Shown one piece after another: positions 11,546 through 22,311 of a DNA stretch of 64,000 nucleotides. Numbering within the stretch: position 1 is the first letter of the stretch; each line of letters begins with the position of its first letter. A program made the translations under genes and the position numbers. Under the pieces are notes generated by a model, which was not told the origin of the DNA, searched no databases, and saw only the letters and a program-made list of their open reading frames with translations. Origin of the DNA: Ichthyophis bannanicus (lineage: Eukaryota > Chordata > Amphibia > Gymnophiona > Ichthyophiidae). The stretch covers positions 589,588,438 through 589,652,437 of the forward strand of contig CM066033.1 of the NCBI GenBank assembly GCA_033557465.1. The letters run 5' to 3'.

Positions 11546-12546
11546 TGCTGGACAGACTAGATGCACACTAATGATAAAACTCGTTCACTAGTAACTCAAA
11601 ATGGCATATCAAAATTGGTATAAACTCAGATGACTCAAAAATCCGATATCTTCATCAAGTTAGCTCCGTTATGAAAATAGGTCTCAGACTTATTTGGTAC
11701 AGCTTCCTGACTCACGTCCAAGAAAGCAGAGTACCTTTTTGCATCAATGACCTAGTATGAATCCACAACGAGTGAGCCAGTCCTGCTTTCAAATCTATAA
11801 TACTGTTAATGTTTATACTCATAGAACAGATGCCCATGGACCGGACTCCTTCGTTATGTCAAGGATATTTTTTTGACCCCGACACTTGCCTCAGGTACCA
11901 ATTCCGCGTTTCACATCTATGGTTCCTCAGGGGATCTTATGACTGAACTCATAACAGTGCTGCATAAAAACGAAAACTCAAAACAAAACGACACACTTAA
12001 TAACCCAAGCTGCCATACTATCCTACATTTAAACCACCTCCATTCTTAAAATCAAAACAAATTCTTACCGCCAATTCTGCCGACGCTCAACTTTCAAACC
12101 CGACCCGCCTTTACAAGAATCATGTCAAATTCATTCCCAGGTCGAGAGAAACGCCGTGCATGCGGAATGAAACCACAAGCCGCCTTATTTAGACTCCACC
12201 CAACACGTCACACCGAGGACTCCCCTTCCACTCCACCAATCCTAAGTGTGCCAATGTTGATACTCACACTTATCTACAAAACATCCTCACCCGACACCCT
12301 AATATTCGAGAGAATCCGAAGAAACCAACCATGAGACTCACCATTCCTTCCCATATAACCCAATTGTACCAAATAATTAGTAAGTTCTCACTTATCACCC
12401 CTCCTTCTGTTATATAAAAATAGTAGAAATTAGCGCTTATCATCCTCCCTATACCCTTAATCGTTAACCGCTACCCTAACCCCGCTAAAAAACAGCTCTG
12501 CTGACTCATACGTAGCGTATTACTACATTCACCCTCAAAGAGAATG

Positions 12547-13026
12547 TTACAAACAAGCAGTCCAGTCTATCCCCATGTTAAGGCCATGGGGTTCGACAGT
12601 ATTTAATCTAAATATCCAACGTTGCTCCGTAACCAACTCGGTGTCAAGAGTCCGCATTCCCCGCCCCTTAATCACCTGATCTATACATAGACTCCGGAGG
12701 TCAAAAAATTGGTGTCCCATATTTACACAATGCCGAACAATCGGAGCTTCTAACACTTTGTGTTTCAATCTGCTTTTATGCTCTCTGAGCGTTATTCGAA
12801 AGGGGCGCGTGGTTTTACCAATATAAGCCAGCCCGCACGGGCATAAAATCACATAAACAACATTACGGGAACCACACGTCGTAGCAAATCTCAAAGAAAC
12901 CGACTGTCCAGCATAATGAAATTCTGTAACAGACATAGCGCACATTTCACACTCTCCACAAATTCTATGCCCCCTCTCTCCATGAAAAGGGAAAACTGTT
13001 AAGGGACCGACCTCAGCGGGACTCAA
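12547..13026 (-). pseudogene. PLE GIY-YIG endonuclease domain
   Basis: C-terminal domain of the PLE protein, which nicks target DNA for insertion. A cysteine cluster (HRICGECEMCAMS) comes first, then VVYVILCPCGLAYIGKTTR. This holds the modified GIY...YIG signature and the CPCG pair typical of PLE endonucleases. The conserved arginine region RITLREHKSR and the histidine-rich VRHCVNMGHQF follow. It ends at a TGA/TAA near 12547 after GIDWTACL. It is separated from the RT frame by a stop and frameshift at 13026-13035; in an intact element the two would be one ORF. Confidence 0.85.
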
Positions 13027-13034
13027 CCTATCTT

Positions 13035-14415
13035 TTAAATTTCGGTCCCTCTGCCATACGCAACGTATTTTTTATCAGCTAACCCTGGGACAGTAGTCAA
13101 AACATTCCCGTGGTTTTTAACCACTTTTTGAATGGCCGTACTTAGAGGTGAATATTTAGTGATTAAATTCACGGTACCCGAATCTAAATCATCATAAGCA
13201 TATGGAGGTGTCTTGTCCAGTAGTAAACTTCTACGATTATACAATGCCCTACGGTAGGCTCTATGTATGATCTCCTTCGGGTATCCCCTCTCGAGAAAAT
13301 GTCTACAAAGTCGTTTAGATTTATGTTTATAATCACTCCTATCTGAACATTTCCTCCTGAACCGTAAAAACTGGGAGAGAGGGAGGCTCTCTTTGAGCCG
13401 TTGGGGGTGCATACTCCTAAAATGCAAAAAGGTGTTTCTGTCAGTAAGCTTTCTATATATTGAAGTCTCCCATCCGTCAAGGCCCCGAGTCACCTGGACA
13501 TCTAAATATGCAAGGGTATCCCTATGATAGGTGTGGGTAAACGTAATATTGGGATCAAGTTTGTTAATCCATTCGATAAATGCAGAGAGAGTATTTTCAG
13601 TTCCCCTCCATAAAAGAAAGACATCGTCTATATATCGTCGCCACTCTAAAATATTAGGGGAATACGGGGAAGAGGCCATCCATAGACGTTCAAAATGCCC
13701 CATATAAAAATTGGCCACCGACGGAGCGCATGTTGCGCCCATTGCCACCCCTGAAATTTGTTGGTAAAATGTCCCCTGAAAGGTGAAATAATTGTGAGTA
13801 ATGGCCAGACAAGCTAAATTCAACAAAAATCCAAGCTTCCCCTCAGAAACATCCTCTCTCTGCATGAGTTCCCTCTTAACAACCTCTAGAGCCGCCCCCT
13901 GCGGGATGCTCGTATAAAGGGACACAACATCCAAAGATACCAAGATAACCTCAGTGCTTCGAGACCATTCATTCATCTCTTTTCAATACAGTCAAAAAAT
14001 GGGTGGTGTCCCTCAAATAAGATGGAATCCTGGTAAGTAGAGGCCTAAGGAAAGAATCGAGGAACACTGATAACGGTTCGAGAATGCTCCCCCTGGTAGA
14101 CACAATCGGTCTACCGGGGGGTTGACTCAAATTCTTATGGATCTTAGGAACCGTGTAAAACTTAGCAGTATTAGGGTCAGACACGTTTAAATATCTAAAC
14201 TCTTTACGAGTAATAAACTTGGCTTGTAAGGCGGCTTCTAGAGTGATGTTCTTAATTTCTTGCTGGAGTGCTGTTTTGGGATCTATATCCAAAATCTTAT
14301 AGACCTTAAGGTCTTGTAGCTGAGACTGGGCTTCAGATAAATAATACTCTCTGGACATTACCACTACAGCCCCACCCTTGTAGGCGCGTCGTATGACTAT
14401 ATCGCGCCTCTTCTG
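13035..14415 (-). pseudogene. PLE reverse transcriptase, frameshifted
   Basis: Reverse transcriptase of the Penelope clade, related to telomerase RT. The N-terminal block RAYKGGAVVVMSREYYL lies near 14380. NTAKFYTVPKIHKN and GRPIVSTRGS follow near 14100. After a frameshift at 13969-13976 the palm continues: LVSLDVVSLYTSIPQ, ISGVAMGATCAPS and WRRYIDDVFLLW, the last holding the catalytic YIDD. The thumb region extends to 13035. The reading frame at its 5' end runs on from DIRS gag without a stop, giving a chance gag-PLE fusion of 327 codons. Confidence 0.87.
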
Positions 14416-15688
14416 CAAAGATAATAAAGCGATACTCTTAGACAACCTCAGTATAAGGTCGTAATGAATATCAGCCAAATAAGCCACTCCAGATTCTAAC
14501 CTGGACGCTTCTGCAGCCGACTCCTCTATCTGTTCTCCCTGAACCTTGTGAGACCAGCGAAGACAGGCTCTGGCTACCAATGCTCCACAAAAAGAAGCTT
14601 GAATGGATAAAGCATTGACATAAAACACCTGCTTCAGCAAGGTGTCAAGTTTTCTGTCTTGAGCATCCTTAAGAGCAGCACTACCTTCCAGTGGAATTGT
14701 CGTTTTCTTGGTAACCGCAGAGACCGCTGCATCCACCTTGGGAGGCCTAAACAACTCTCGATCCTGATCCACCAAAGGGTAAAGACGGGCCATAACCCTG
14801 GACCCCTTGAGGCCTGCCTCGGGCATATCCCATTCTTGCTGAACCATCTCCCGCACTACTCTGTGCACCAGGAAAGCTCTTTGCGTTTTCCTAAAGGCCT
14901 GCAATAACGGATCCTCTAAGGTGGAATCTACTGCCGGCCCTGCAGCCGGCATATTCAGTGCCTTGAGTGTCTCTGCAATCAGCGCCGGAAACTCATCTCA
15001 TCGGAAAACCCAAACCACTCTAGCTTGGTCCTCCTGCTCTTTGAGTTCGCCTTCCTCTAACTCCTCCTCCAGCTCTAAGTCTGGATCCACATCTTCAGAT
15101 TGAACCTCATCTGAGGTCACCGACTGCTCCTGTCTATCTTTTACGCTCCTAGGCTTCTTGGAAGGAACAGCGCTTACTCCGAACTCCAGGGAAGGCCCTG
15201 GACGCTTTCTGCCTGTATCTCCCCTGGTGGAACCGGTCTCTGCACCCTTCTGACCGTTACTGAACGCCTGCTGAAGGAGAGTCACGAACTCTGGCGAAAA
15301 CGCCGGCGCCAATCCTCCTGGCAAAATTGTCTGGGATGGGGGAAATTCTGGAGCGGAGGAAGGTCCTGCAACCGGCTCCAGAGATGGTAAAGTGGGTGAC
15401 ACTGACTCTGGAAGGATATTACTTTCCGACTGTCCCCACTTACTTCTAAGGACTACTCCATAGATGCCGCTTCTAGGACGCAGCCCCTACCCACTCCTGT
15501 GTCTGACAGTCCCTCTTCTAGTGCCACAAACCAAACACTGTGGCCTAGAAGGCATTCCGCTTCCACTGCTCTCCTCTGTAGCTGTTCAGACTCTGAACTA
15601 TGGCCAGACTCTGAACTATGGCTAGATCCAAGACCAGCTGTTAAGGGCCTTGCTAAGACTCCTGCCTTACCAAGTTATCCTGTAAAGG
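14416..15688 (-). pseudogene. Family-B DIRS gag-like ORF, split
   Basis: Gag of the family-B DIRS. 15402-14998 reads GLAPAFSPEFVTLLQQAF and an acidic tail LELEEELEEGELKEQE. An in-frame TGA follows WVFR at 14998, after which the same frame goes on with DEFPALIAETL. The conserved block EWDMPEAGLKGSRVMARL lies near 14830, and VARACLRWSHKV near 14560. This matches 54741-55500 in the other family-B copy. It is cut on the 3' side by the PLE and on the 5' side by the DIRS at 15689. Confidence 0.8.
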
Positions 15689-16050
15689 AAAGCATAGTTA
15701 CTCATCTCTGGGAACAGCAGGAATTTAGTCCACACATATGGGTATCGTCGGTACCGACGGAGCCTGCGCGGGAACGCTCCCCAGCGTCCAATTAGAAAGC
15801 TTTTGGGAGCATGCCACAGCGCCTGCGTGCTGCCTTCCCGCCTTTCCCAACTGCCTCTCTCCAGTTGAGTTTTAAAGCTGAGACAAAGAGAGAGGGAAAG
15901 GGAAAGAGATAGATACAACTCCTAGGGGAGGTGGGTGGGTTGTGAGGACTAAATTCCTGCTGTTCCCGGAGATCACCTGTTACAGGTGAGTAACTATGCT
16001 ATCTCCAGGAACAAGCAGGAATGTAGTCATCACATATGGGGACTCCCTAG
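15689..16050. repeat. DIRS left terminal repeat and internal complementary region
   Basis: The left repeat starts AAAGCATAGTTACTC and contains GGGTATCGTCGGTACCGACG, which is itself palindromic around CGTCGGTACCGACG. The internal complementary region at 15940-16050 joins the reverse complement of the left end (GTTCCCGGAGATCACCTG) to the reverse complement of the right end (ATCTCCAGGAACAAGCAGG). Confidence 0.9.
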
Positions 16051-16156
16051 CTTTAGATGCCAGGGAGAGACCCCAAAAGTTGTCTGTCCCTGAGAAGGGC
16101 TCCACTTTCCCCCATGGATCTATGGCATCCTATCAGGGATGGTGGGTAGGAGTTGA

Positions 16157-17217
16157 TTAGGTATGGAACAGGTGTTGGAGAACAGCCTGACCAAACAAGG
16201 CATCCCGGCGGAAGTCCTTGTCCAAGCAGCAATGGGCTGTGAAGGTATGAACCGAGGCCCAAGTGACTGCTCGACAGATGTTGAGGCTGCCATGGCTCTC
16301 ACATTGTGAGCTGTGACATGGCCCTCCAGAGAAATGTTCTTACTCTGATAGGCGAAGGAAATACACTGAGAAATCCAGTTAGATAGTGTTCTCTTGGAGA
16401 CTGGAAGTCCGAAATGAGAAGTATCAAAAGCAACAAAGAGTTGAGAGGACTTTCTATGTTGCTGTGTTCTTTGTAAGTAAAAGGCTAAAGCTCTTTTACA
16501 GTCCAAGGTATGAAGATTCCACTCTGCATTTGATGCAAGAGGCCTCGGAAAAAACACAGGTAGGTAGACCACTTGGTTCAGATGAAAAGGCGAGACCACC
16601 TTTGGCATAAAGTGTGGATGAGTCCTAAGGACTACCTTGTCATGATGGAACCTTGTATAAGGTGGATTAGCTACTAGCGCTTGCAACTCACTAATGCGAC
16701 GTGCTGATGTGATTGCAATAAGAAAGATAACCTTCCAAGAAAGGAATTTTAAGGAGGTAGTAGCTAAAGGTTCGAAGGGTGGCTTCATGAGCTTCCCAAG
16801 AACCAGGTTTAAGTCCCATGCCACCGGTGGTGGCCTAATGGGAGGCTTAGTTAGAAGAAGGCCTCTCATAAATCTTGCTATAAGAGGATGAGAGGAAATA
16901 GGCTGTCCATTTAGAGGCTTAAAGGAAGCTGTAATAGCATTCAAATGGACCTTTACTGAGTTAGTCTTAAGTCCTGCATTGGATAAATGAAGGAGATATT
17001 CCAGCAATGATTCCAGAGGTATCGCAAGGGGGTTAAGACCCTTTTGCAAACACCATATGGTAAACCTTTTCGACTTGAAAGCATAAGAGCGTCTTGTGGA
17101 AGGTTTCCTGGAAGCAAAAAGAATATCTTTTACTTGCTGAGGGAGATTAAGATCATGGAGATCTAGGCCTTCAGCAACCAAGCCCTGAGAAGCAGAGACT
17201 GGAGATTGGGATGCCAT
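16157..17217 (-). pseudogene. DIRS tyrosine recombinase, nucleophile substituted
   Basis: Open from the ATG at 17217 through most of the recombinase. The N-terminal domain has STRRSYAFKSKRF near residue 40. The core has IAITSARRISELQAL with the catalytic arginine (about residue 175), and AHNVRAMAAS gives HxxR (about residue 315). A frameshift near 16290 then diverts the original frame. In the alternate frame the expected end is present (RAVTWASVHTFTAH, then CCLDKDF), stopping at 16157. Other copies read AHYCLD, so the nucleophile tyrosine is cysteine here (TAC to TGC type). The protein would not recombine DNA. Confidence 0.87.
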
Positions 17218-17257
17218 AACATTTCGTCCTCCTGAGATAGGAGATCTGGAGCAGACC

Positions 17258-18950
17258 CTAATCCAGGGAGGGAGCTTGAGAGAGATGTAGAAGCAGAGGG
17301 TACCACACTTGCCGTAGGCAATGTGGAGCTATGAGAATCATATAGCCTCTGTCTCTCTGAAGATTGAACAGGGTTTTGGGAATTAGGGGAATGGGTGGAA
17401 AGGCATACAGGAAGTCTTGACCCCAGTAAAGGAGGAAATTATCCCTGGCCTGAGCCCCCTGAGCCGGAATTCTGGAACAGAACCGGGGAAGTTTGGTATT
17501 CCACGGACTTGCAAAGAGGTCTATGTCCGGGGTTCCCCAAATTTGAAAAATCTTGGTCACCTGGTCTGCATGCAGAGACCACTCGTGTGGAAGCAGAACT
17601 CGACTGAGTCTGTCTGCCCAAGAGTTTTGTATGCCTGGAAGATACACTGCCAGGAGATGAATCTGATGCTCTCTGGCGAGGGCCCATAGTCACAAAGCTT
17701 CGTTGCAAAGCGACAGAGCCTGTTCCCCCCTGCTTGTTCAGATAGAACAGGGCTACTTGATTGTCCGTATGAATGAGGACTGTCCTGTAGCTGAGCAGGG
17801 TATGGAACACTCGAAGAGCAAGGAAGATTGCTCTGAGTTCCAAGAGATTGATATGTAGATGAGTCTCCTGTGGAGACCAGGTGCCTTCGGTGGCGAGGTC
17901 TTACAGATGAGCTCCCCAACCCATCGGAGAAGCATCTGTTGTGAGAGTTGCTTGGGGTAAAGGTTGTTGAAAAGGGGACCCCAGCAACAGGTTTTGAGTG
18001 GACTTCCACCACTGGAGGGACAAAATAAGGCCACTTGTGTTTGCTATTTTGTCTGACAGGCATCCTGATGCCTGGGTCCATTGAGTGGATAAAGTCCACC
18101 GGGCTGCCCTCATATGGAGGCGAGCATAGGACACCACATGCACGGTGGATGCCATGTGGCCTAGTAGTTGTAACATTTCTCGAGCAGTGAGATGAGACTT
18201 TAGCACTGCTTGAGAAGCTAACTGCACCATGGAAGACAACAGGCCTGGGGGAGGTAGGCCTTTGCCTTTCTGGTATCCAGCAAAGCTCCTATGAACTCCA
18301 AAGACTGAGTGGGAGTTAGACTGGATTTTGGGATGTTTATTACCAGACCAAAATACTGAAGGATATGCATTGTGCAGGATAGAGAAATCCTGGCCTCTGA
18401 CTCTGTTGGGGATCGAATGAGCCAGTCGTCTAAGTAGAGGAAGACGAATATCCCTAGAGTGCGGAGAAATGCTGCTACAACAGCCATGCATTTCGTGAAC
18501 ACCCTTGGTGCTGAGGCCAGGCCAAAAGGAAGCACCCTGTATTGGTAGTGTTTCCCTGAAAAAGGAACCGAAGGAACTTTCTGTGAGTTGGATGGATGAG
18601 AACAGGGGTGTACACATCCTTGAGATCTAGAGAACAAAGCCAATCCTGACTCTGAAGGTATGGCAGCAGAGTTCCGAGAGAAATCATCTTGAATTTCTCT
18701 TTGACAAGGAATTTGTTCAATTTTCTGAGGTCCAAGATAGGTCTATATCCCCCTGTTTTCTTTGGGATAAGGAAACAAGGGGAGTAAAACCCCGTACCCT
18801 GATGAGGAATGGGTACTTCTTCTATTGCCCCTTGGGCAAGAAGCATAGTGACCTCCTGACCTAACAGGTTGATGAGAGGTGTCGGAGAATTGAACTGCCT
18901 TATTACTGTGGGAGGGGGCATGCTTGAAAAATGAAGCCTGTACCCCTCCT
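17258..18950 (-). pseudogene. DIRS reverse transcriptase / RNase H, several frameshifts
   Basis: RT starts with IRQFNSPTPLINLL near 18890, then PILDLRKLNKFL and LDLKDVYTPVLIHP with the first catalytic Asp. A frameshift near 18545 leads to YRVLPFGLASAPRVFTKC and VFLYLDDWLIRS, the YLDD box. RNase H is spread over later frames: TLTTDASPMGWGAHL near 17910, LELRAIFLALRVF and HTDNQVALFYLNKQGG near 17760, and YLPGIQNSWADRLSR near 17620. The C-terminus (DLFASPWNTKLPRF, then LYAFPPIPLIPKTLF) stops at 17258, 41 bases before the recombinase ATG. All catalytic blocks are readable. Confidence 0.87.
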
Positions 18951-19157
18951 TTATGATGGAAAGTGTCCAATGCTCTGCTGTTATCTGCCCCTATTTGGGG
19001 GCAAAGTGACAACCTTCCTGGAATGGTGGAAGGCTCTGGTCCCACGAGAGCCAGGAAGGCTAAGTTCTCTAGCTGAAAGTCAAAGGCCTTGTGGAGGCTG
19101 AGACTGCTGAGACAGTTGAGGCTTAGCAGTCTTTGCTTTCTTCTGCTTGGGTGGTTG

Positions 19158-20924
19158 CTAACCTTTCCTGACAAGCTGACCTGCAGAACGTCCCTGCTGA
19201 GAATAAGCAGGATAATATCTTTTCTTCTTAGAAAAGAATGGTTTCTTGAACGATTTCTTTCTAGCAGGATCAGCTGTGGACTTGGATAATCTATCCAAGG
19301 TAGAGTTGTCAGCATCCAACTCATTGGCCTTTTCCTGCCAATCTCTACCAAACAGGTTCTCACCAGTACAAGGGATATTTCCCAATTTGTCTTGTACCCA
19401 GAGCTCCAGATCAGATGCCTGGAGCCAAGCAATTCTACGTGCACCTATGGCAATGGCAGAAGTTCTGCTTCTGCACTCAAAGCAGTCAAAGGCTGCACGG
19501 TTGACAAATTTAGAAACATCTTGGGCATGTTTGACCAATGTGAGAAAATCCTGTCTTCTATCCTCAGGAAGAATAGGACTCAAGGCCTCTAAATCATCTG
19601 TGACCTCCTTCAGGAACATTCCCATGTAAAGACTATAGGAACTGATCCTGGCAGAAAGCATGGAAGCTTGGAAGACACGACGTCCAAAAGCATCCAGGGT
19701 TCTGCACTCACGTCCTGGAGGATTAGAAGCATGCCTCTTTGCACTCTTAATCCTTCTCATAGCTGATTCCACTACAATAGAGTGGTGAGGAAGCTGCGTT
19801 TTCTGGAAACCAGGACAAGGAGGGACTCGATACAGAGTATCCAGTCTTCGAGAATGAGGAGAGGTGGTAAGAGGTGTCTCCCACATCCTTAACATGAGAT
19901 CATGCAAAATCTCATGAATGGGCAAGGTAGCTGCCTACTTAGGAGTTTTGGGATATTGTAAAATTTCCAACTCCTTAGCTCTTGGCTCTGTTTCAGGGGC
20001 CACAGTAATGGACAGACCCCGAGCCACCTCCCTGATAAAATCTTGGAAGGAAATATCCTCTGGAGGAGACATCCTGCGCTTAGGGGAGGAGGGCTCCTCT
20101 GGGAGAAGCATTCCTGCATCGACAGAACTGTCAGAATCCTCAGATTCTTCTGAGGATTCGAAGTACCGTCTGTCCGGATGCTCTTGCAGAGCCCGATACT
20201 CGTACCGACCAAAGTCAGTACCGGGAGTAATCGGTACCGGGGTATCAGTACCCGAGGGCATCAGATGACTGGGTACCGGCAAAGCAGACACCGATGCCGA
20301 TGTCGATGCTATCGGTACCGGTATCGATGCCGGGGCCGGCCGGATTGTCTGTCGCGGTTCCGAGGGTGTCGATGCCGCAAGGAGAGCTGCCAGACTGTGC
20401 TCAATAGCCAGGACTCTCTGGTCTATCGACGCTGCCGATGCCTGTATGTCGGTACTGGAGGCGACCGCTGGTACCCCAGAGCATGGCACCAGTAGTTCTG
20501 CCGAGGCCGAGGCCTCGAGAACATCCTGGAACCCCGATAATGCTTTGGAAGCTGAAGCCTCCCATCGGGGCAATTTTGCTGGTGCAGAATCCTCAAGGGA
20601 AACGCCAGAGGCATCTCGATGCTTAGAAGGAGATCTACCCTTTGAGGACCGGCTAGACTTATGTTTAGTTACCTGAGATCCACGGGAGAAAGAGGAAGCC
20701 CTGGAAGACGTCGATGCCACTGAAGCTGCATCAGAGGGAAACAGGGTACTGAGCTTAGCAGCTCGGTTCTGCCGACCTCTTTTAGACATCATTGCGCAGG
20801 ACATACAATCCGTGATGGAGTGGTCAGGATCTAAACATTTTAGACACCATTCATGGGTGTCGGTGACGGAAATGGTACCGCCACACTTGGTGCACTTTTT
20901 GAAACCTGAAGCAGGTTTCTCCAT
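19158..20924 (-). pseudogene. DIRS gag-like ORF1 with one in-frame stop
   Basis: One frame of about 589 codons from the ATG at 20924, broken only by a TAG near 19935 (TPK then stop, then AATLPIHEIL). Sister copies have a glutamate-like codon there, so a single G-to-T change is likely. The N-terminus carries FKKCTKCGGTISVTDTH, then CLKCL and PDH, a conserved Cys/His cluster (residues about 8-45). A Ser/Ala/Pro-rich low-complexity middle follows, with many GGTACCG-type codon repeats. Next come EDISFQDFIREVARGL and LMLRMWETP, and a helical C-terminal domain with CFECRSRTSA and WVQDKLGNIPCTGENLFG. The end is basic (KKSFKKPFFSKKKRYY), suiting nucleic-acid binding. Confidence 0.85.
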
Positions 20925-21099
20925 TGTAGGAAAAAATTATGGGCCTAAGGCCGAAAAAGGCGCGTGCACCTGGGAAACAATAGGAAAAAGTCCCAGTATA
21001 TATATATTTTTTTTTTAAAGACAGAAAATAAGAAGAAAAAAACGGCGGTACCGGTAAAGCGTTGAGGAAGGCAGACGCAACCACAAAAAAGAAAGAAAT

Positions 21100-21303
21100 A
21101 AAGAAGAATTCTTCTGCTGGCTCCGCGGAAAAAGAAGAATTGGAGAGAGGCAGTTGGGAAAGGCGGGAAGGCAGCATGCAGGCGCTGTGGGATGCTCCCA
21201 AAAGCTTTCTAATTGGACGCTGGGGAGCGTTCCAGCGCAGGCTCCGTCGGTACCGACGATACCCATATGTGAGGACTACATTCCTGCTTGTTCCTGGAGA
21301 TAA
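21100..21303. repeat. DIRS right inverted terminal repeat
   Basis: Inverse copy of 15689-15885, ending TTCCTGCTTGTTCCTGGAGA. Contains the same GTCGGTACCGACGATACCC block. It should act as the promoter end for the minus-strand transcript. Confidence 0.9.
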
Positions 21304-21869
21304 ATTTTTTTTAGACTAAAATATATATATCTAGCTCTGACCACCCCCCAAATCAGCCTCCGAAGTTCAGAAGCTAAAAACGAGGGACTGCCTAGAAATC
21401 GGAGACCTCTGTTCTCTCTGTGCCACACTCGCGCTCAAATCTGCAGCTCGCCTGAAAAAGATGGCTCCAAGATACCCCCTCTCGGGCTACAGGCACCACT
21501 TACCACCGCTTCTGCTGTTGCTGCTTCGTCCGTCTCTCTCCGCGCTCGGCTGGAAGCATGGATTCAGCGTCGGGAGAGAGAGAACAGACCTGCTTGTTTG
21601 AAGCGCCGCCGCAGCGATCGCCGACCCCACGGCGATCACTGGCTCCTCACCCAGAAAGGTGGGTTCAGGAGCTGGAGTCCTGCCTCTGGTCCTACTTACA
21701 CCCCTCCGTACCACGCTTTACTAAAAGAGGGGGGGGGGAAGGCATACCAAATTTGCAATAGAATCTACAAATCCAAACTAAATGATTGAACTAAATAATA
21801 GTTTGCCCCTTTAACAATTAACCTAAACAGATAAATTAATTAAACTTTGGAAAATCCTTCTTAACTATC
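21304..21869 (-). other. 5' leader and gag start of the family-B DIRS
   Basis: Resumption of the family-B copy after the nested DIRS. A minus-strand ORF at 21487-21714 is Arg/Pro/Ser-rich and shows no known domain. G and A homopolymers are present (about 21730). No independent gene is supported. Confidence 0.5.
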
Positions 21870-22061
21870 CCTCTGGTGAGCCCTGGACCTCTGGGCTCAT
21901 ACAACCTCCAGCTGCTTGAAGACTGAGGTAACTGGAGCGAGGATGCAGTCCCTCGGGTATTTATACCAGTGTCATCAAATGAATGATGTAACTCAGTCTC
22001 CAAGCTGCTAGAGGAGGTACTAAACCCAGAGGTTCGGAACTTGACTGGAGGGACGATAAGG
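21870..22061. repeat. Family-B DIRS right inverted terminal repeat
   Basis: Inverse match to 7586-7790, with CCCTCGGGTATTTATACCAG and GGAGGTACTAAACCCAGAGG. It ends CGATAAGG at 22061. Confidence 0.88.
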
Positions 22062-22311
22062 AAAGGCTGTTGGTGTAGCTGGGTTTAAAAAAGGTTTGGA
22101 CAAGTTCCTGGAGGAAAGGTCCATAAACCATTATTAAGAAGGGACCCAGGATATCAATGCTTGACCCAATACATGCATTGTGGAACCTGTGTCTTTTGGG
22201 GAAACTGCTAGGTACGTATGACCTAGACTGGCCACTGTTGGAAACAGGATACTGGGCTTGATGGATCTTGGCCTGACCCAGTATGGCATATCTTATGTTC
22301 TTATGTTATGT
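22062..22311 (+). mobile_element. CR1 LINE, 3' part of the split copy
   Basis: Starts AAAGGCTGTTGGTGTAGC, the exact continuation of the CR1 cut at 7585. It carries the end of ORF2 and the 3' tail with GGGCTTGATGGATCTTGG and TATGGCATATCTTATG, ending in the short CTTATGTT repeat typical of CR1. Confidence 0.92.

Larger units (their letters stand above)
11546..14415 (-). mobile_element. Penelope-like element (PLE), 5'-truncated
   Basis: Encodes, on the minus strand, a PLE reverse transcriptase followed by a GIY-YIG endonuclease, the combination that defines endonuclease-containing Penelope elements. The 5' end is truncated inside the N-terminal domain near 14415, where family-B DIRS gag continues. 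The left limit is uncertain, since the 3' untranslated part merges with non-coding DNA at 11340-11550. Confidence 0.8.
15689..21303 (-). mobile_element. DIRS retrotransposon, family A, near-complete nested copy
   Basis: The best preserved DIRS in the window: 5.6 kb, with matching inverted terminal repeats (15689-15885 against about 21100-21303), an internal complementary region, and gag, RT/RNase H and recombinase in order on the minus strand. It interrupts the leader/gag region of the family-B DIRS. Damage is limited to one nonsense codon in gag, a few frameshifts in RT/RNase H and a frameshift near the end of the recombinase. Confidence 0.92.
7586..22061 (-). mobile_element. DIRS retrotransposon, family B, with nested insertions
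   Basis: Bounded by inverted terminal repeats: the left end is GGTGAACTTAGACTTACC and the right end is CGATAAGG. Minus-strand order is leader, gag, (RT lost), RNase H tail, recombinase. It sits inside a CR1, with an AA at each junction. It now contains a second CR1 (9862-11340), a PLE (about 11550-14415) and a family-A DIRS (15689-21303). Family B differs in sequence from family A throughout but has the same architecture. Its closest relative in the window is 45835-58425. Confidence 0.88.

Noticed and set aside
12122..12334. Small ORF near the PLE 3' region
   Set aside because: No PLE-related motif; wrong strand for the element and no homologous ORF elsewhere in the window.
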